DNA of 64,000 nucleotides from Caballeronia sp. NK8 (GCF_018408855.1 NZ_AP024323.1:558001-622000); one strand, 5' to 3'; counted from the first letter of the stretch, positions 24,386 through 33,118 are shown. Made by a program: numbers and translations. Notes: generated by a model not told the origin, from the sequence alone.

Positions 24386-25198
24386 TCAGGCAAGCTGCGG
24401 ATAACCCCGCGCGATGGCGTCGCGTTCGTAGTCGAGGATCGGCGCGTAGTCCGCCTGGGTGCGCCTCACGACGCCTTTGAGCCGGAGCCGCCGGGCGAGC
24501 GCGTCGTCCTGACGGAGCGCATCGGCGAGTGCGTGAAAAATTGTATCGGTAGCGTCCTGCGGCACGCGTGTCGACGCGATGAACGGCAGCGCCCCCGCGC
24601 TCGCAGTCATGCCGATCACGTGCACGCGCGCCGCGAGTTCCGGTAGCTGCGATTGCACGAATGAGAACGTGACGCAATCGATCGCGGCGACGTCGGCCCG
24701 TTGTTCGGCCAGCGCGCGCAGCGACGCGAGATGCGCGCCGGTTTTCGTCACCGAGCCGAAAAACCGTCCGCTTTGCGCGAACGGGGCCACCGCGTGCCGC
24801 AAGAGGTTCATGCCGCTGTTGGAGTCGTCGTCGTTATAGGCGGCGCGCAGGCCGCGGCAAGCTTCGATCGACTGCGCCGCGACGTGCTCACCCGCGACGA
24901 TCACGCTGCGATACGTGCCGCCGTCGCAGCCGGGCACGTCGAAATCAGGCGCCGCGACGAGGCGCACGCGCTGCGCGAGCGCATGGACGAGCGGATAGCC
25001 GCAGGTCTGCGTGAGCAGGACGTCGTCACGCAGCCAGAACGCGGTGAGATCCTCACCCGGATCGACGATCGCGAGCGTATCGCCGGGCGCCTTCAGCCAG
25101 TCCGCGAGACGATCGTGGACGCGCGCGAGCAGCGTGCGCCAGTCGGCCGCGAGCGCGGGTGTGACGTTGTACATCGGCAGGGCGGCGAGCCAGCGCAT
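24386..25198 (-). CDS. PhnD-like periplasmic-binding-fold protein without signal peptide
   Basis: 270 residues. Two-lobed binding-protein features: LTQTCGYPLVHALAQRVRLV, FDVPGCDGGTYRSVIVAGEH, YNDDDSNSGMNLLRHAVAPF and ADVAAIDCVTFSFVQS are typical of PhnD/phosphonate-type proteins. The N-terminus (MRWLAALPMYNVTPALAADW) has no cleavable leader, so it is either cytosolic or the start is wrong; no upstream alternative with a leader was seen. No ABC permease or ATPase lies beside it. Might be a sensor or chaperone for an anion. It lies 47 bases after the desaturase. Confidence 0.65.
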   Translation of the reverse strand: MRWLAALPMYNVTPALAADWRTLLARVHDRLADWLKAPGDTLAIVDPGEDLTAFWLRDDVLLTQTCGYPLVHALAQRVRLVAAPDFDVPGCDGGTYRSVIVAGEHVAAQSIEACRGLRAAYNDDDSNSGMNLLRHAVAPFAQSGRFFGSVTKTGAHLASLRALAEQRADVAAIDCVTFSFVQSQLPELAARVHVIGMTASAGALPFIASTRVPQDATDTIFHALADALRQDDALARRLRLKGVVRRTQADYAPILDYERDAIARGYPQLA

Positions 25199-25245
25199 CG
25201 CGAAGAGATGGCGAATGAAGATGCCGAATCGTACAGCGCGCCGCG

Positions 25246-26244
25246 TCAGCCCGCGAGACTGGCGGTATCGCTAGCGCGGCCAGCCGGAACGAACGATGTC
25301 CCCGCAGCGGCCGGATGCACCGGCTCGGCGGCCTGCGCGAACGCGTGACGACGCGCCCATTCGCCATAGCCGCGCACGACGAAGCCGCCGTTGCTCGCGC
25401 GATAGGCGTCGCGCCGGCGCGTGTAGATCTGTCCGAGCGCGAACCACGGCACGCCGGGCAGATCGTGATGCACCGCGTGAAAGTTATTGTTGAGAAAAAG
25501 CAGACGCCACGGCCACGCAGCTTCGTTGACGACCGTGCGTTCGCGCTCGTGTCCCGCCGCGCGATGCTCCTGGAACGAGCGCACCGACGCCAGCGCGAGC
25601 GACGCGTAACCGACGCCGAACACGAACGCGCGCCACGGAATGCCGCATTTCGCTTCGAGCCAGCTTGCGAGCAGCACGAGCGTTCCGAGATGCACGGCCC
25701 AGCTCGCGACGATGCGCCAGCGCCGCTCGACGACGGCCTGCGCCGCCTCACGCCACGACGCCGCGATCGAGAACCACGGACCGATGAGCATGCGCCCGAC
25801 GAACGTATTGCGTGCGGCGAGCGCGGCGCGCAATACGGGGCCCGCGTTCGCCCACTGTGCGGACGTCACGTAATAGCTTTCGGGATCGCGGCCAGGCTCG
25901 GTCAGATGTTCGTCGTCGTGATGACGCAGATGCGACTCGCGATACACCGCGTACGGAAACCACACCGCGAGCGGGGCGAGCCCGATGAGCATGTTGACCA
26001 GCGGCCAGCGCGTCGGATGCCCGTGAATCAGTTCGTGCTGGAGCGACATATACCAGCACGACAGCAGCGCGAGCAGCGCGATGGTCGGAGCGAGGCCGAG
26101 CGTGCGCGCGTTCAACGCGACGCCGAACCAGCCGCCGTAGACCGCGACGATGACCGCCCAGGTCGGCCATTCGCAGCGCCAGCGCCATGTGTTGCGTTCG
26201 TTCTGGAGTTCGTGGCGTTGCGCGTCGTCGAGATAGCGGGGCAT
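25246..26244 (-). CDS. membrane fatty acid desaturase
   Basis: 332 residues. The three histidine boxes of membrane di-iron desaturases are present: HELIHGH, HLRHHDDEH and, late, NNNFHAVHHD. Several hydrophobic segments (LALLSCWYMSLQH, LVNMLIGLAPLAVWFPYAVY) place it in the inner membrane. The family introduces double bonds into acyl chains, or hydroxylates alkanes or carotenoids. First gene of a short reverse-strand run with the PhnD-like and LLM genes. The actual substrate is not decided by these motifs. The C-terminal 30 residues are Ala/Pro-rich and probably disordered. Confidence 0.85.
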   Translation of the reverse strand: MPRYLDDAQRHELQNERNTWRWRCEWPTWAVIVAVYGGWFGVALNARTLGLAPTIALLALLSCWYMSLQHELIHGHPTRWPLVNMLIGLAPLAVWFPYAVYRESHLRHHDDEHLTEPGRDPESYYVTSAQWANAGPVLRAALAARNTFVGRMLIGPWFSIAASWREAAQAVVERRWRIVASWAVHLGTLVLLASWLEAKCGIPWRAFVFGVGYASLALASVRSFQEHRAAGHERERTVVNEAAWPWRLLFLNNNFHAVHHDLPGVPWFALGQIYTRRRDAYRASNGGFVVRGYGEWARRHAFAQAAEPVHPAAAGTSFVPAGRASDTASLAG

Positions 26245-26385
26245 GGCGGACTTCGTGAAAGACGAAGGGCCATCCTAGCGGCGCGGCGCGCGCGTCCCAA
26301 CCAAGGAATCCCGCTATCGATTTCGCGCTCGGCGCTATAAGCATTCGCGCACCGGCCGAATATTGGCAACGAGGGCCGGCTTGGT

Positions 26386-27486
26386 ATGCTTGGTCCCTCC
26401 GACCCCACTTGCGCGCATATGTCTGAACCGCTCGAGCCCGCCTGCACGTCGCATCCGGTGCGCCGCGCACTGCCGCGCAAATCCGCGCATCTCATCGCCG
26501 GGCTGATCGCCTTCAACGTGCTCGCCTGGCTCTGGGCGCTGATCGCGTTCCGGCACTATCCGCTGTTGCTCGGCACGTCTCTCCTCGCGTATTCGCTCGG
26601 GCTGCGCCATGCCGTCGATGCCGATCACATCGCCGCCATCGACAACGTCACGCGCAAGCTGATGCAGGAAGGCAAGCGGCCGATTTTCGTCGGTTTTTTC
26701 TTTTCGCTCGGGCATTCGACGATCGTCGTCGCGGCCACCGCGCTGATCGCCGCGACCGCGATGGCCGTGCAGGGCCGTTTCGCCGAATTTCGCGAGATCG
26801 GCGGGATCATCGGCACGTCGGTGTCGTCGCTTTTTCTGTTCGCCATCGCGGCGATGAACCTCTTCGTGCTGCGCGGCGTCTGGCGCGCATTCCGGCGCGT
26901 GCGCCGCGGCGAGACGTGCCGTGACGAAGACATCGACATGCTCGCGGTCGGCGGCGGTCCGCTCGCGCGGCTCGCACGGCCACTTTTCAGGCTAATCGGC
27001 AGGAGCTGGCACATGTATCCGCTCGGCTTCCTGTTCGGCCTCGGCTTCGACACGGCCACCGAAATCGGCCTGATGGGCATCGCGGCGGCCGAAGCGGCGC
27101 GCGGCATGCCGGTGTGGTCGATTCTCGTGTTCCCGGTCCTGTTCACGGCGGGCATGTCGCTCATCGACACCGCCGACAGCTTGCTGATGGCGGGCGCGTA
27201 CGGCTGGGCGTTCATGAAGCCGATCCGCAAGCTGTATTACAACCTCACGGTCACGCTGGTGTCGGTGCTGATCGCGGTGCTGGTCGGTGGCATCGAGGCG
27301 CTCGGTCTGATCGCGGACCGGCTGCAACTGAAAGGCGGACTGTGGGATGTGGCCGCGTCGCTCTCCGAGCACTTCGGCATGCTCGGTTACGGGATCGTCG
27401 CGATTTTCGTCGCCTGCTGGCTCGTTTCCGCGCTCATTTACAAATGGCGAGGATATGACGCTGCGGACGGCACCATCGCACGCTAG
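26386..27486 (+). CDS. nickel/cobalt transporter (NiCoT, HoxN/NixA family)
   Basis: 366 residues from the ATG at 26386 (a GAGG lies 11 bases upstream); an ATG at 26419 would give 355 residues and cannot be excluded. The signature RHAVDADHIAAIDN in helix 2 is the metal-binding HxxxxDH motif of NiCoT permeases, and GHSTIVV plus LGFDTATEIGL are other family motifs. About eight membrane segments. It brings Ni2+ or Co2+ into the cell, often for urease or hydrogenase; neither is in the window, so the metal use is open. Divergent from the desaturase gene. Confidence 0.92.
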   Translation: MLGPSDPTCAHMSEPLEPACTSHPVRRALPRKSAHLIAGLIAFNVLAWLWALIAFRHYPLLLGTSLLAYSLGLRHAVDADHIAAIDNVTRKLMQEGKRPIFVGFFFSLGHSTIVVAATALIAATAMAVQGRFAEFREIGGIIGTSVSSLFLFAIAAMNLFVLRGVWRAFRRVRRGETCRDEDIDMLAVGGGPLARLARPLFRLIGRSWHMYPLGFLFGLGFDTATEIGLMGIAAAEAARGMPVWSILVFPVLFTAGMSLIDTADSLLMAGAYGWAFMKPIRKLYYNLTVTLVSVLIAVLVGGIEALGLIADRLQLKGGLWDVAASLSEHFGMLGYGIVAIFVACWLVSALIYKWRGYDAADGTIAR

Positions 27487-27570
27487 CCTTACTGGCATTC
27501 TTCCTGCTTCTTGGATGCGCCTGCCGCTCATCCACCTTCCGTAATCGAGCGGCGTTCAGGGAGAACGATC

Positions 27571-28455
27571 ATGAACGAGCCGCACGCCGCGGCCCCCGAC
27601 AAGGGGAATTCCGCCGGAGCGGACTCTCCGCACCTGGATAGCGCCGAACAGGAGCAGGCCGCCGAACATTCCGCGCCGCATCCGCTCGTGATTCATGAAA
27701 TCGTGCGGGAGGAGGGCGAAGTCGCCATGGAGCGCACCTTCGCCGCGCTGATGTGGTCAGCGCTCGCCGCGGGCCTCTCAATGGGCTTCTCGTTCCTGGT
27801 CCAGGGGATCCTCGAAAGCTCCTTGCCCGACACCGCCTGGCGCGGGCTGGTTTCGAGCCTCGGCTACACCGTCGGCTTCGTGTTCGCGATCCTTGCCCGC
27901 CAGCAGCTTTTCACCGAAAGCACGTTGACGGCGGTGCTGCCCGTGCTTACACGGCGCGACGTCGCAACTTTGCTGAAGGCGCTGCGTCTGTGGGCGATCG
28001 TGCTGTTCTTCAACCTGGTCGGCACGGCGATCTTCGCGGCCATGTTGCAGATTCGCGGCGTGTTCTCGCCGGAAGTGAGCGAGTCGCTCGCCACGCTCGC
28101 GAAGACGCCGCTCTCCGCCGAGTTTGGCGTGACTGTCGTGCGCGGGGTGTTCTCCGGCTGGCTCATCGCGCTGATGGTGTGGCTGCTGCCGAGCGCGCGC
28201 TCCGGGCGTCTGCTGACGATCCTGATCGTGACTTACACCGTCGCCGTGAGCGAGCTCACACATGTGGTCGCCGGATCGGTCGAGGCGGCGTACGCGGTGA
28301 TGATCGACGCCGCCAGCCTCTCGGACTATTTCCTGGTATTCCTCGTGCCGACGTTCATCGGCAACGTGATCGGGGGCGTGTCGCTGGTCGCAATCGTCAA
28401 TCATGCGGCGATCGCGCCGGAGATCATGGACTTGCCGCATAAACGCGACGACTGA
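27571..28455 (+). CDS. formate/nitrite transporter (FNT) family protein
   Basis: The ATG at 27571 follows AGGGAGA and gives 294 residues. A polar N-terminal tail of about 45 residues precedes six membrane segments. FNT-like motifs: ALAAGLSMGFSFLVQGIL, YTVGFVFAILARQQLFTEST and LTHVVAGSVEAAYAVM. This long-tailed subgroup is found with stress or metal genes and differs from FocA/NirC in the pore; the anion is uncertain. It lies 84 bases after the NiCoT gene and might share its transcript. It converges with a reverse-strand small gene 14 bases further on. Confidence 0.82.
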   Translation: MNEPHAAAPDKGNSAGADSPHLDSAEQEQAAEHSAPHPLVIHEIVREEGEVAMERTFAALMWSALAAGLSMGFSFLVQGILESSLPDTAWRGLVSSLGYTVGFVFAILARQQLFTESTLTAVLPVLTRRDVATLLKALRLWAIVLFFNLVGTAIFAAMLQIRGVFSPEVSESLATLAKTPLSAEFGVTVVRGVFSGWLIALMVWLLPSARSGRLLTILIVTYTVAVSELTHVVAGSVEAAYAVMIDAASLSDYFLVFLVPTFIGNVIGGVSLVAIVNHAAIAPEIMDLPHKRDD

Positions 28456-28469
28456 TCGCAAACGCGGCA

Positions 28470-28802
28470 TCACTTGTTGCTGCCCGCGCCCGTTCCGTAG
28501 AGGCCATCGCCGAAGCCGCCGCTGCCGTCGGCCTTCTGGCCTTTGCCTGCGGTCGCGGCGCGGCCCTTCGCGGCATCCTTCGATTGCGGCTTGTGCGATT
28601 CGTGCACCGTAGCGCCGGACGGCTCGGCGCGCGATGTCGAATCCGACTGACGGCCTTCATTGCGCCCGGAGCCGCCGTCGTTGGTGATCTGCGCGACACC
28701 GTATGTGCTGAACGTGGCGATGAGGCTGGCGACGAGCGCATTCGCAAGCGCGCCCCAGGGCTGGCGCGAGCTGCGCGCGTGCTGGTGACGATGAATGGAC
28801 AT
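28470..28802 (-). CDS. small anchored or exported protein, unknown function
   Basis: 110 residues, ATG at 28802 with GGGAGC upstream. Residues 15-38 (SRQPWGALANALVASLIATF) form one hydrophobic segment followed by STYGVAQ, possibly a cleaved signal or an anchor. The rest is Gly/Ser/Lys-rich low-complexity sequence (NDGGSGRNEGRQSDSTS to GFGDGLYGTGAGSNK) and is probably disordered. No family recognised. First in a group of four small reverse-strand genes upstream of which the FNT gene converges. Confidence 0.55.
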   Translation of the reverse strand: MSIHRHQHARSSRQPWGALANALVASLIATFSTYGVAQITNDGGSGRNEGRQSDSTSRAEPSGATVHESHKPQSKDAAKGRAATAGKGQKADGSGGFGDGLYGTGAGSNK

Positions 28803-28952
28803 GGCGGCTCCCGGCGTGATCGAAAGACTTATATTCGAGCAGGAAGGGTGCCTGCATGAGTCGCAGGTGCAACTGACGTTGCGCCCGGCTCGATGCGAGA
28901 CGCGGGCGCGAACGAAGGGATCGCGCTGACGCGCGAGTGGCGAAAGCGGTCG

Positions 28953-29261
28953 TCAGGCCGCTTTCGCCCAAAGCCTGTTGGTCGACTTCCTGCGGCTGCC
29001 GGAGCCGTCGCGTGGACCGCTGTCGACCGTATCGAGCGCGATGCGCAGCGCTTCAATGCGCTGCTTCTGCGCGGGCACGAGCGCATAGCCTTTCAACACG
29101 GCGGTGAGACGCTCGCGCCAGTATTCGACGTTGAGCGTGCCCGACGATTGTTTGTGCATCGTGCGAAGCTGCGCGAGCGCGCGTTCGATATGCTGAAGCT
29201 CGACATCAGCCATTGCCGAGGGCAAAAGGCTGCCCTTGGCCTCACTATTCTTCTTTTTCAT
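28953..29261 (-). CDS. small helical cytosolic protein, unknown function
   Basis: 102 residues. GAGAGGAAGACCACAG before the ATG at 29261 provides a ribosome-binding site. The core (ADVELQHIERALAQLRTMHK, WRERLTAVLKGYALVPAQ, RIEALRIALD) looks fully alpha-helical; N- and C-termini are basic (MKKKNSEAKG; SRRKSTNRLWAKAA). No membrane or secretion signal. Possibly nucleic-acid-binding because of the basic ends, but no known motif is present. Stand-alone on its strand. Confidence 0.6.
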   Translation of the reverse strand: MKKKNSEAKGSLLPSAMADVELQHIERALAQLRTMHKQSSGTLNVEYWRERLTAVLKGYALVPAQKQRIEALRIALDTVDSGPRDGSGSRRKSTNRLWAKAA

Positions 29262-29546
29262 CTGTGGTCTTCCTCTCGGCCATGCGACGCGCCATCCCCG
29301 ACTTCGGATATGCGCGCCGTTCAGGCACCCCGTTCACCCGCGCATTTTTTTGTACCGTTGCGGGTGGCCTTTGCTCTTTTCTTCGGATGACCGATCGTTG
29401 CCCGTCTCAGCGGACTCGATCGTTAACAAAAATGTACGCAACGCGAGCCTGCTGGCTCCGTCTGTCATCGCACATTCATGTGAGGGGACTGTGGGGTTTC
29501 CGATGTTGCGCCGCGCCAAGGGCAGCACGGCGGCAGAGAGGAGGCG

Positions 29547-29846
29547 TTACTCGTCGCCGCCGGCGGGCGTTGTGGAGGTGCCCGATGTGCGTTTGCCGCT
29601 GCGGCCGATCTGCTCTTCCATCGCGAGATCGAGCTTGCTGACCTTGCGCGGCTTGCCCGGCTCGCGCGCGTTGACGAACGCGACGAAATCGTCCATCGGC
29701 ATCGGTTCGGAGAGCTTTTTCGCGCCTTCGGCCGAGCGTTCGACGAGATAGAAGTAGCCGCCGGGCATCGAGATGGCCGCGTAGCTGGCGTTGCCGGTGC
29801 GCGTCTTGAGCCGTTCGACGGCGCTGATGGCTTTGGTCGAGCGCAT
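29547..29846 (-). CDS. small conserved-type protein, unknown function
   Basis: 99 residues from ATG 29846. N-terminal part (STKAISAVERLKTRTGNASY) and central AAISMPGGYFYLVERSAEGA look like a small alpha/beta domain; PMPMDDFVAFVNAREPGKPR follows and the C-terminus is charged and low complexity. It lies 22 bases downstream of a lipoprotein gene on the same strand and is probably co-transcribed with it. No catalytic or binding motif is visible. I do not recognise the family. Confidence 0.6.
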   Translation of the reverse strand: MRSTKAISAVERLKTRTGNASYAAISMPGGYFYLVERSAEGAKKLSEPMPMDDFVAFVNAREPGKPRKVSKLDLAMEEQIGRSGKRTSGTSTTPAGGDE

Positions 29847-29868
29847 GATTGCTTTCGATGTGCGTGGG

Positions 29869-30234
29869 TTATTTCTGCGGGGCGTCCTGGCTCGTCGGAT
29901 CGGCCGGCGCGCATTTCTTGCCCGCGCCCTCGATCCACAGATTCGACGGATGGCGCTGGCCCGGATAAAAGCGATACGTGGTCTCGCCGTTGTCGTAGCG
30001 GACCTTGATCACGTTCGAATCGCCGAATTCGAGCATCACGCCTTGCGGAATCGCGGTCTGCTGATACTTGGCGTCATGCTTCTTCGCTTCGCCGGCGATG
30101 CACTGCACGATGCCGTTCACCTTGTTCTCGGTCGACGACTTTTCGACTTCGGGCTGTCCCGCATCTTCGTTGTGAAACTGGGCGCAGGCGGCGAAGAGCA
30201 CTGGCAGCGCGAGCGCCGCGGCGAGTTTTTTCAT
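29869..30234 (-). CDS. small lipoprotein
   Basis: 121 residues. KKLAAALALPVLFAAC is a signal peptide ending at a Cys (residue 17), with FAAC as an imperfect lipobox, so a lipid-anchored envelope protein is likely. The mature domain has a second and third Cys (VQCIAGEAKKHDAKYQQTAI, GAGKKCAPAD) that may pair, plus beta strands (GVMLEFGDSNVIKVRYDNGE, TTYRFYPGQRHPSNLWIEG). GGGATAG precedes the start. Followed at 22 bases by the 99-residue gene. Function unknown. Confidence 0.68.
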   Translation of the reverse strand: MKKLAAALALPVLFAACAQFHNEDAGQPEVEKSSTENKVNGIVQCIAGEAKKHDAKYQQTAIPQGVMLEFGDSNVIKVRYDNGETTYRFYPGQRHPSNLWIEGAGKKCAPADPTSQDAPQK

Positions 30235-30340
30235 GGTCTATCCCGTTTGATCGCTGGGTGCCGAACACGATATTAGAGCACAGGCTCTTTACGGTCCGGT
30301 CAGGTTCGATGCAGCAAGGGCCGCGCCCGTCTGCCTGCGA

Positions 30341-32044
30341 TCATGCGTCGGGCGGCACGCCGAGCAGCGGCAGCGCCGCGCCGACGATGCCCGAGAACAC
30401 CGGTCCGGCGACCGTCCCGCCGTAGTAGGTGCCGCCCGTCGGCTCGTCGATCATGACGGCGACGATCACGCGCGGATCGCTCATCGGCGCGATGCCGACG
30501 AAGGACGCGCGGTATTTGTTCGCCGCATACGAGCGCCCGACCTGCTTGCGCGCCGTGCCGGTCTTGCCGCCCACGCGATAGCCTTCGACCGCCGCCGCGC
30601 GACCCGTGCCGTGGTCGCCCGTCGCCAGTTCGAGCATGCTGCGCACGGCCTTCGCGGTCGCGGGCTTGGTCACCTGCGGCGAGTCGCGGCGCGTTTCGCC
30701 CTGGATCAGCGTGGCCGGGTGAAAGCGTCCGTCGCCGGCATAGGCGGTGTAGATCTGCGCGATCTGCACGAGCGAAAGCGACAGCCCGTAACCGTAGGCC
30801 ATGGTCGCCTGCTCGATCGGCTTCCAGCGCTCGGGCGAGCGCAGACGGCCGGTTGCGGCGCCCGGGAAGGTCAGCTCGGGCGCGCGGCCGATGCCGTATT
30901 CGCGGTACTTGTCCCAGATCGTCTGCGCGGGAAGCTGCAGCGCGAGCTTCGTCAGCGCGACGTTGCTGGACATCTGCACCGCTTCGGCCACGGTGATGAC
31001 GCCGTGATTCGAGGTGTCGTGAATCACGTTCGGACCGAGCTTGAAGGTGCCCGGCCCCGTGTCGATGCGCGTGTCCGGGCGGACCTTGCCGAGGTCGATC
31101 GACAGCGCGGCGACGAGCGGCTTGATCGTCGAGCCGGGTTCGAAGGTGTCGGTGAGCGCGCGGTTGCGCAACTGCTCGCCGGTGAGCCGTGCGCGATCGT
31201 TCGGATCGAAGCTCGGATAGTTCGCGAGCGCGAGCACTTCGCCGTTCTTCGCATCGAGCACGACGACGCTGCCCGCGCGCGCCTTGTGCTTCACGATCGC
31301 CGCCTTCAGTTGCGTATGCGCGAGCTGCTGGATGCGCCGGTCGATCGTCAGTTGAATGGTCTCGCCGTTCTGCGGCAGAGCCGGCTCGCCGATCTGCGAG
31401 ATCACGCGCCCGAGCCGGTCGCGGATCACTTCGCGCTGGCCGGCTTCGCCCGTCAGGCGCGCGTCGGCGGCGAGTTCGACGCCTTCCTGCCCGTGATCCT
31501 CGTTATTGGTAAAGCCGACCACGTGCGCCGCCGATTCGCCTTCGGGATAAAAGCGCTTCGTATCCGGCGCGAGCGTGATGCCCGCGCGGCCGATCTGCGC
31601 GATGCGCTCGGCCGTTTCCGCTTCCACCTGACGCTTGAGCAACACGAACGCGCGGTTCCCGTCGATGCGCCGCTGCAGGTCTTTCGGCGGCATGTCGAGC
31701 AGGCGGGCGATCTCGTTGCCGTGGTCGCCGTCGAAGAGCTTCGGCGTCGCCCACACTTCGTAGGTGGCGAGACTCACGGCGAGCATCGCGCCGTTGCGAT
31801 CGACGATGCGCCCGCGCGTCGCCGAAAGCGCCAGCGTGCGCTGATAGCGCTTCTGTCCTTCGCCGATGTAGAACTTGTGATCGATCACCTGCACCCACAG
31901 CGCGCGTCCGGCGAGCGTCAGAAAGGCCGCCGTCACGCCGATCAGCACGAAGCGCGAGCGCCATGCGGGCAGCCGGTTCACGAGCACCGTGCTGCGGTGA
32001 TGCGTCTGGAAATCGCTGCCGCCGCGCGTCTTCTTCTTGAACAT
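30341..32044 (-). CDS. peptidoglycan D,D-transpeptidase of the FtsI/PBP2 type
   Basis: 567 residues. One N-terminal membrane helix (FVLIGVTAAFLTLAGRALWV), a PBP dimerisation domain, then the transpeptidase with catalytic Ser305 in S-T-I-K, Ser359-Ser-Asn361 (SxN motif) and Lys494-Thr-Gly. This is the class B, high-molecular-weight PBP layout that cross-links septal peptidoglycan. The usual dcw neighbours (ftsL, murE) are absent, so this is an extra copy outside the division cluster, as seen in some Burkholderiaceae. It lies 27 bases downstream of the arylamine acetyltransferase stop, same strand. Confidence 0.92.
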   Translation of the reverse strand: MFKKKTRGGSDFQTHHRSTVLVNRLPAWRSRFVLIGVTAAFLTLAGRALWVQVIDHKFYIGEGQKRYQRTLALSATRGRIVDRNGAMLAVSLATYEVWATPKLFDGDHGNEIARLLDMPPKDLQRRIDGNRAFVLLKRQVEAETAERIAQIGRAGITLAPDTKRFYPEGESAAHVVGFTNNEDHGQEGVELAADARLTGEAGQREVIRDRLGRVISQIGEPALPQNGETIQLTIDRRIQQLAHTQLKAAIVKHKARAGSVVVLDAKNGEVLALANYPSFDPNDRARLTGEQLRNRALTDTFEPGSTIKPLVAALSIDLGKVRPDTRIDTGPGTFKLGPNVIHDTSNHGVITVAEAVQMSSNVALTKLALQLPAQTIWDKYREYGIGRAPELTFPGAATGRLRSPERWKPIEQATMAYGYGLSLSLVQIAQIYTAYAGDGRFHPATLIQGETRRDSPQVTKPATAKAVRSMLELATGDHGTGRAAAVEGYRVGGKTGTARKQVGRSYAANKYRASFVGIAPMSDPRVIVAVMIDEPTGGTYYGGTVAGPVFSGIVGAALPLLGVPPDA

Positions 32045-32071
32045 CGTCGTTGTGTGATTAAGCTTGGTGGG

Positions 32072-32911
32072 TCAGGGAAGCCGTGCGAGCGCGGCATCGA
32101 GACCGTCGCTAGCGGGCAGACGAATGCCGATTTCGCTTTCGAGCACGCGGCGCAGCTCGGCCACGCTCTCCAGTTCGCGATGCTCGCTGCCAGCGTGTTC
32201 GTCGTGCGCGGAAAAGCGCCGGTTGAACAGGCCGAAACGTTTGCCCGGCGCAAGACGCGCGGCAAGCAGGTTGTGCACGAAAACCGACTGCGGGTAGGTG
32301 GACACGAAATGGTTCGCCATTTCGTAGTCGGCGTCATACTGCGCGTCGAGGTCGAAGCGATAGACGGGCGTCCACGCGCCGTTCACGAGCGCCTGCAGAA
32401 TGAAGGCGGGTGGCTCGTTACCGGCATCGTCCAGACGGAACGCGCCGTGCGGCGTGATCTGCTCGATGCCCGTCTGAAGCGGCAGCGGCGCCGAGAGCGT
32501 CATGCCGCCGAAGCCGACATCGGTGAGGAAGGTGCCTTCGTCGAGGTCAGCGAGCAGCAGCATGTGCGTGCGCGCCGGCATGTCCGCCGCTGCATCGCGG
32601 CCCCACAGGACGCGGCCCGCGAAGCTGCGCACGCGAAAACCCAGCGTCTGCAGTACGCTGCGAAACAGCAGGTTGTGTTCGTAGCAATAGCCGCCGCGCC
32701 GGTTCGCGACCAGCTTCTGCTGGATCGACGCCAGATCGAGCCTGACTGGCTGGCCGAGCAGCACGTCGAGGTTTTCGAAAGGAATCGCCTGGGGATGCAG
32801 CAGATGCAGCGCCCGCAAGGTGTCGAGCGTCGGCGCGGGCCGCGTGGGTCCGCCGAAGCCGATGCGTTCGAAGTACGCGGTAAGGTCGATGGAAGTGTCG
32901 TGTGCGTTCAT
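32072..32911 (-). CDS. nat: arylamine N-acetyltransferase
   Basis: The ATG at 32911 gives 279 residues, the family size; the open frame to 32968 extends without support. Catalytic Cys76 lies in NRRGGYCYEHN, His in ARTHMLLL and Asp in LTDVGFGG complete the triad. N-terminal IPFENLDVLLGQPVRLD is also typical. The enzyme moves an acetyl group from acetyl-CoA to arylamines or hydrazines in the cytosol, contributing to xenobiotic detoxification. Divergent from zwf, sharing a 207-base spacer that contains a 16-bp palindrome. Confidence 0.93.
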   Translation of the reverse strand: MNAHDTSIDLTAYFERIGFGGPTRPAPTLDTLRALHLLHPQAIPFENLDVLLGQPVRLDLASIQQKLVANRRGGYCYEHNLLFRSVLQTLGFRVRSFAGRVLWGRDAAADMPARTHMLLLADLDEGTFLTDVGFGGMTLSAPLPLQTGIEQITPHGAFRLDDAGNEPPAFILQALVNGAWTPVYRFDLDAQYDADYEMANHFVSTYPQSVFVHNLLAARLAPGKRFGLFNRRFSAHDEHAGSEHRELESVAELRRVLESEIGIRLPASDGLDAALARLP

Positions 32912-33005
32912 GCGGAGTGTCGGCCTTTGATTCGTTCGATGTCGCAGGGTGCGCGAGCGCAGACGCAAGCGCGCATATTTTACGACACGAAAGGTTATAA
33001 ATTAC

Positions 33006-33021
33006 AAAACGTATACGTTTT
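33006..33021. promoter_or_regulatory. perfect 16-bp palindrome AAAACGTATACGTTTT upstream of zwf
   Basis: Located 98 bases upstream of the zwf ATG, next to a TATAAA (32996-33001). Full dyad symmetry centred on TATA suggests the operator of a dimeric repressor controlling zwf, nat or both. Its AAAACG half recalls the palindrome at 22818-22833, but the centre differs. Confidence 0.5.
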
Positions 33022-33118
33022 TCGATGCAAGTGCCTGTGACGCATTGTTCGAATGAACTGTGCCGCATCGATGAAGGTCTTTCCAGATTCACGCGCAACT
33101 GACAAGGGGCGATACGCC

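Noticed and set aside
30611..33040. 809-codon forward ORF opposite the transpeptidase and acetyltransferase
   Set aside because: Shadow of real genes with full catalytic motifs on the other strand; no recognisable domain.
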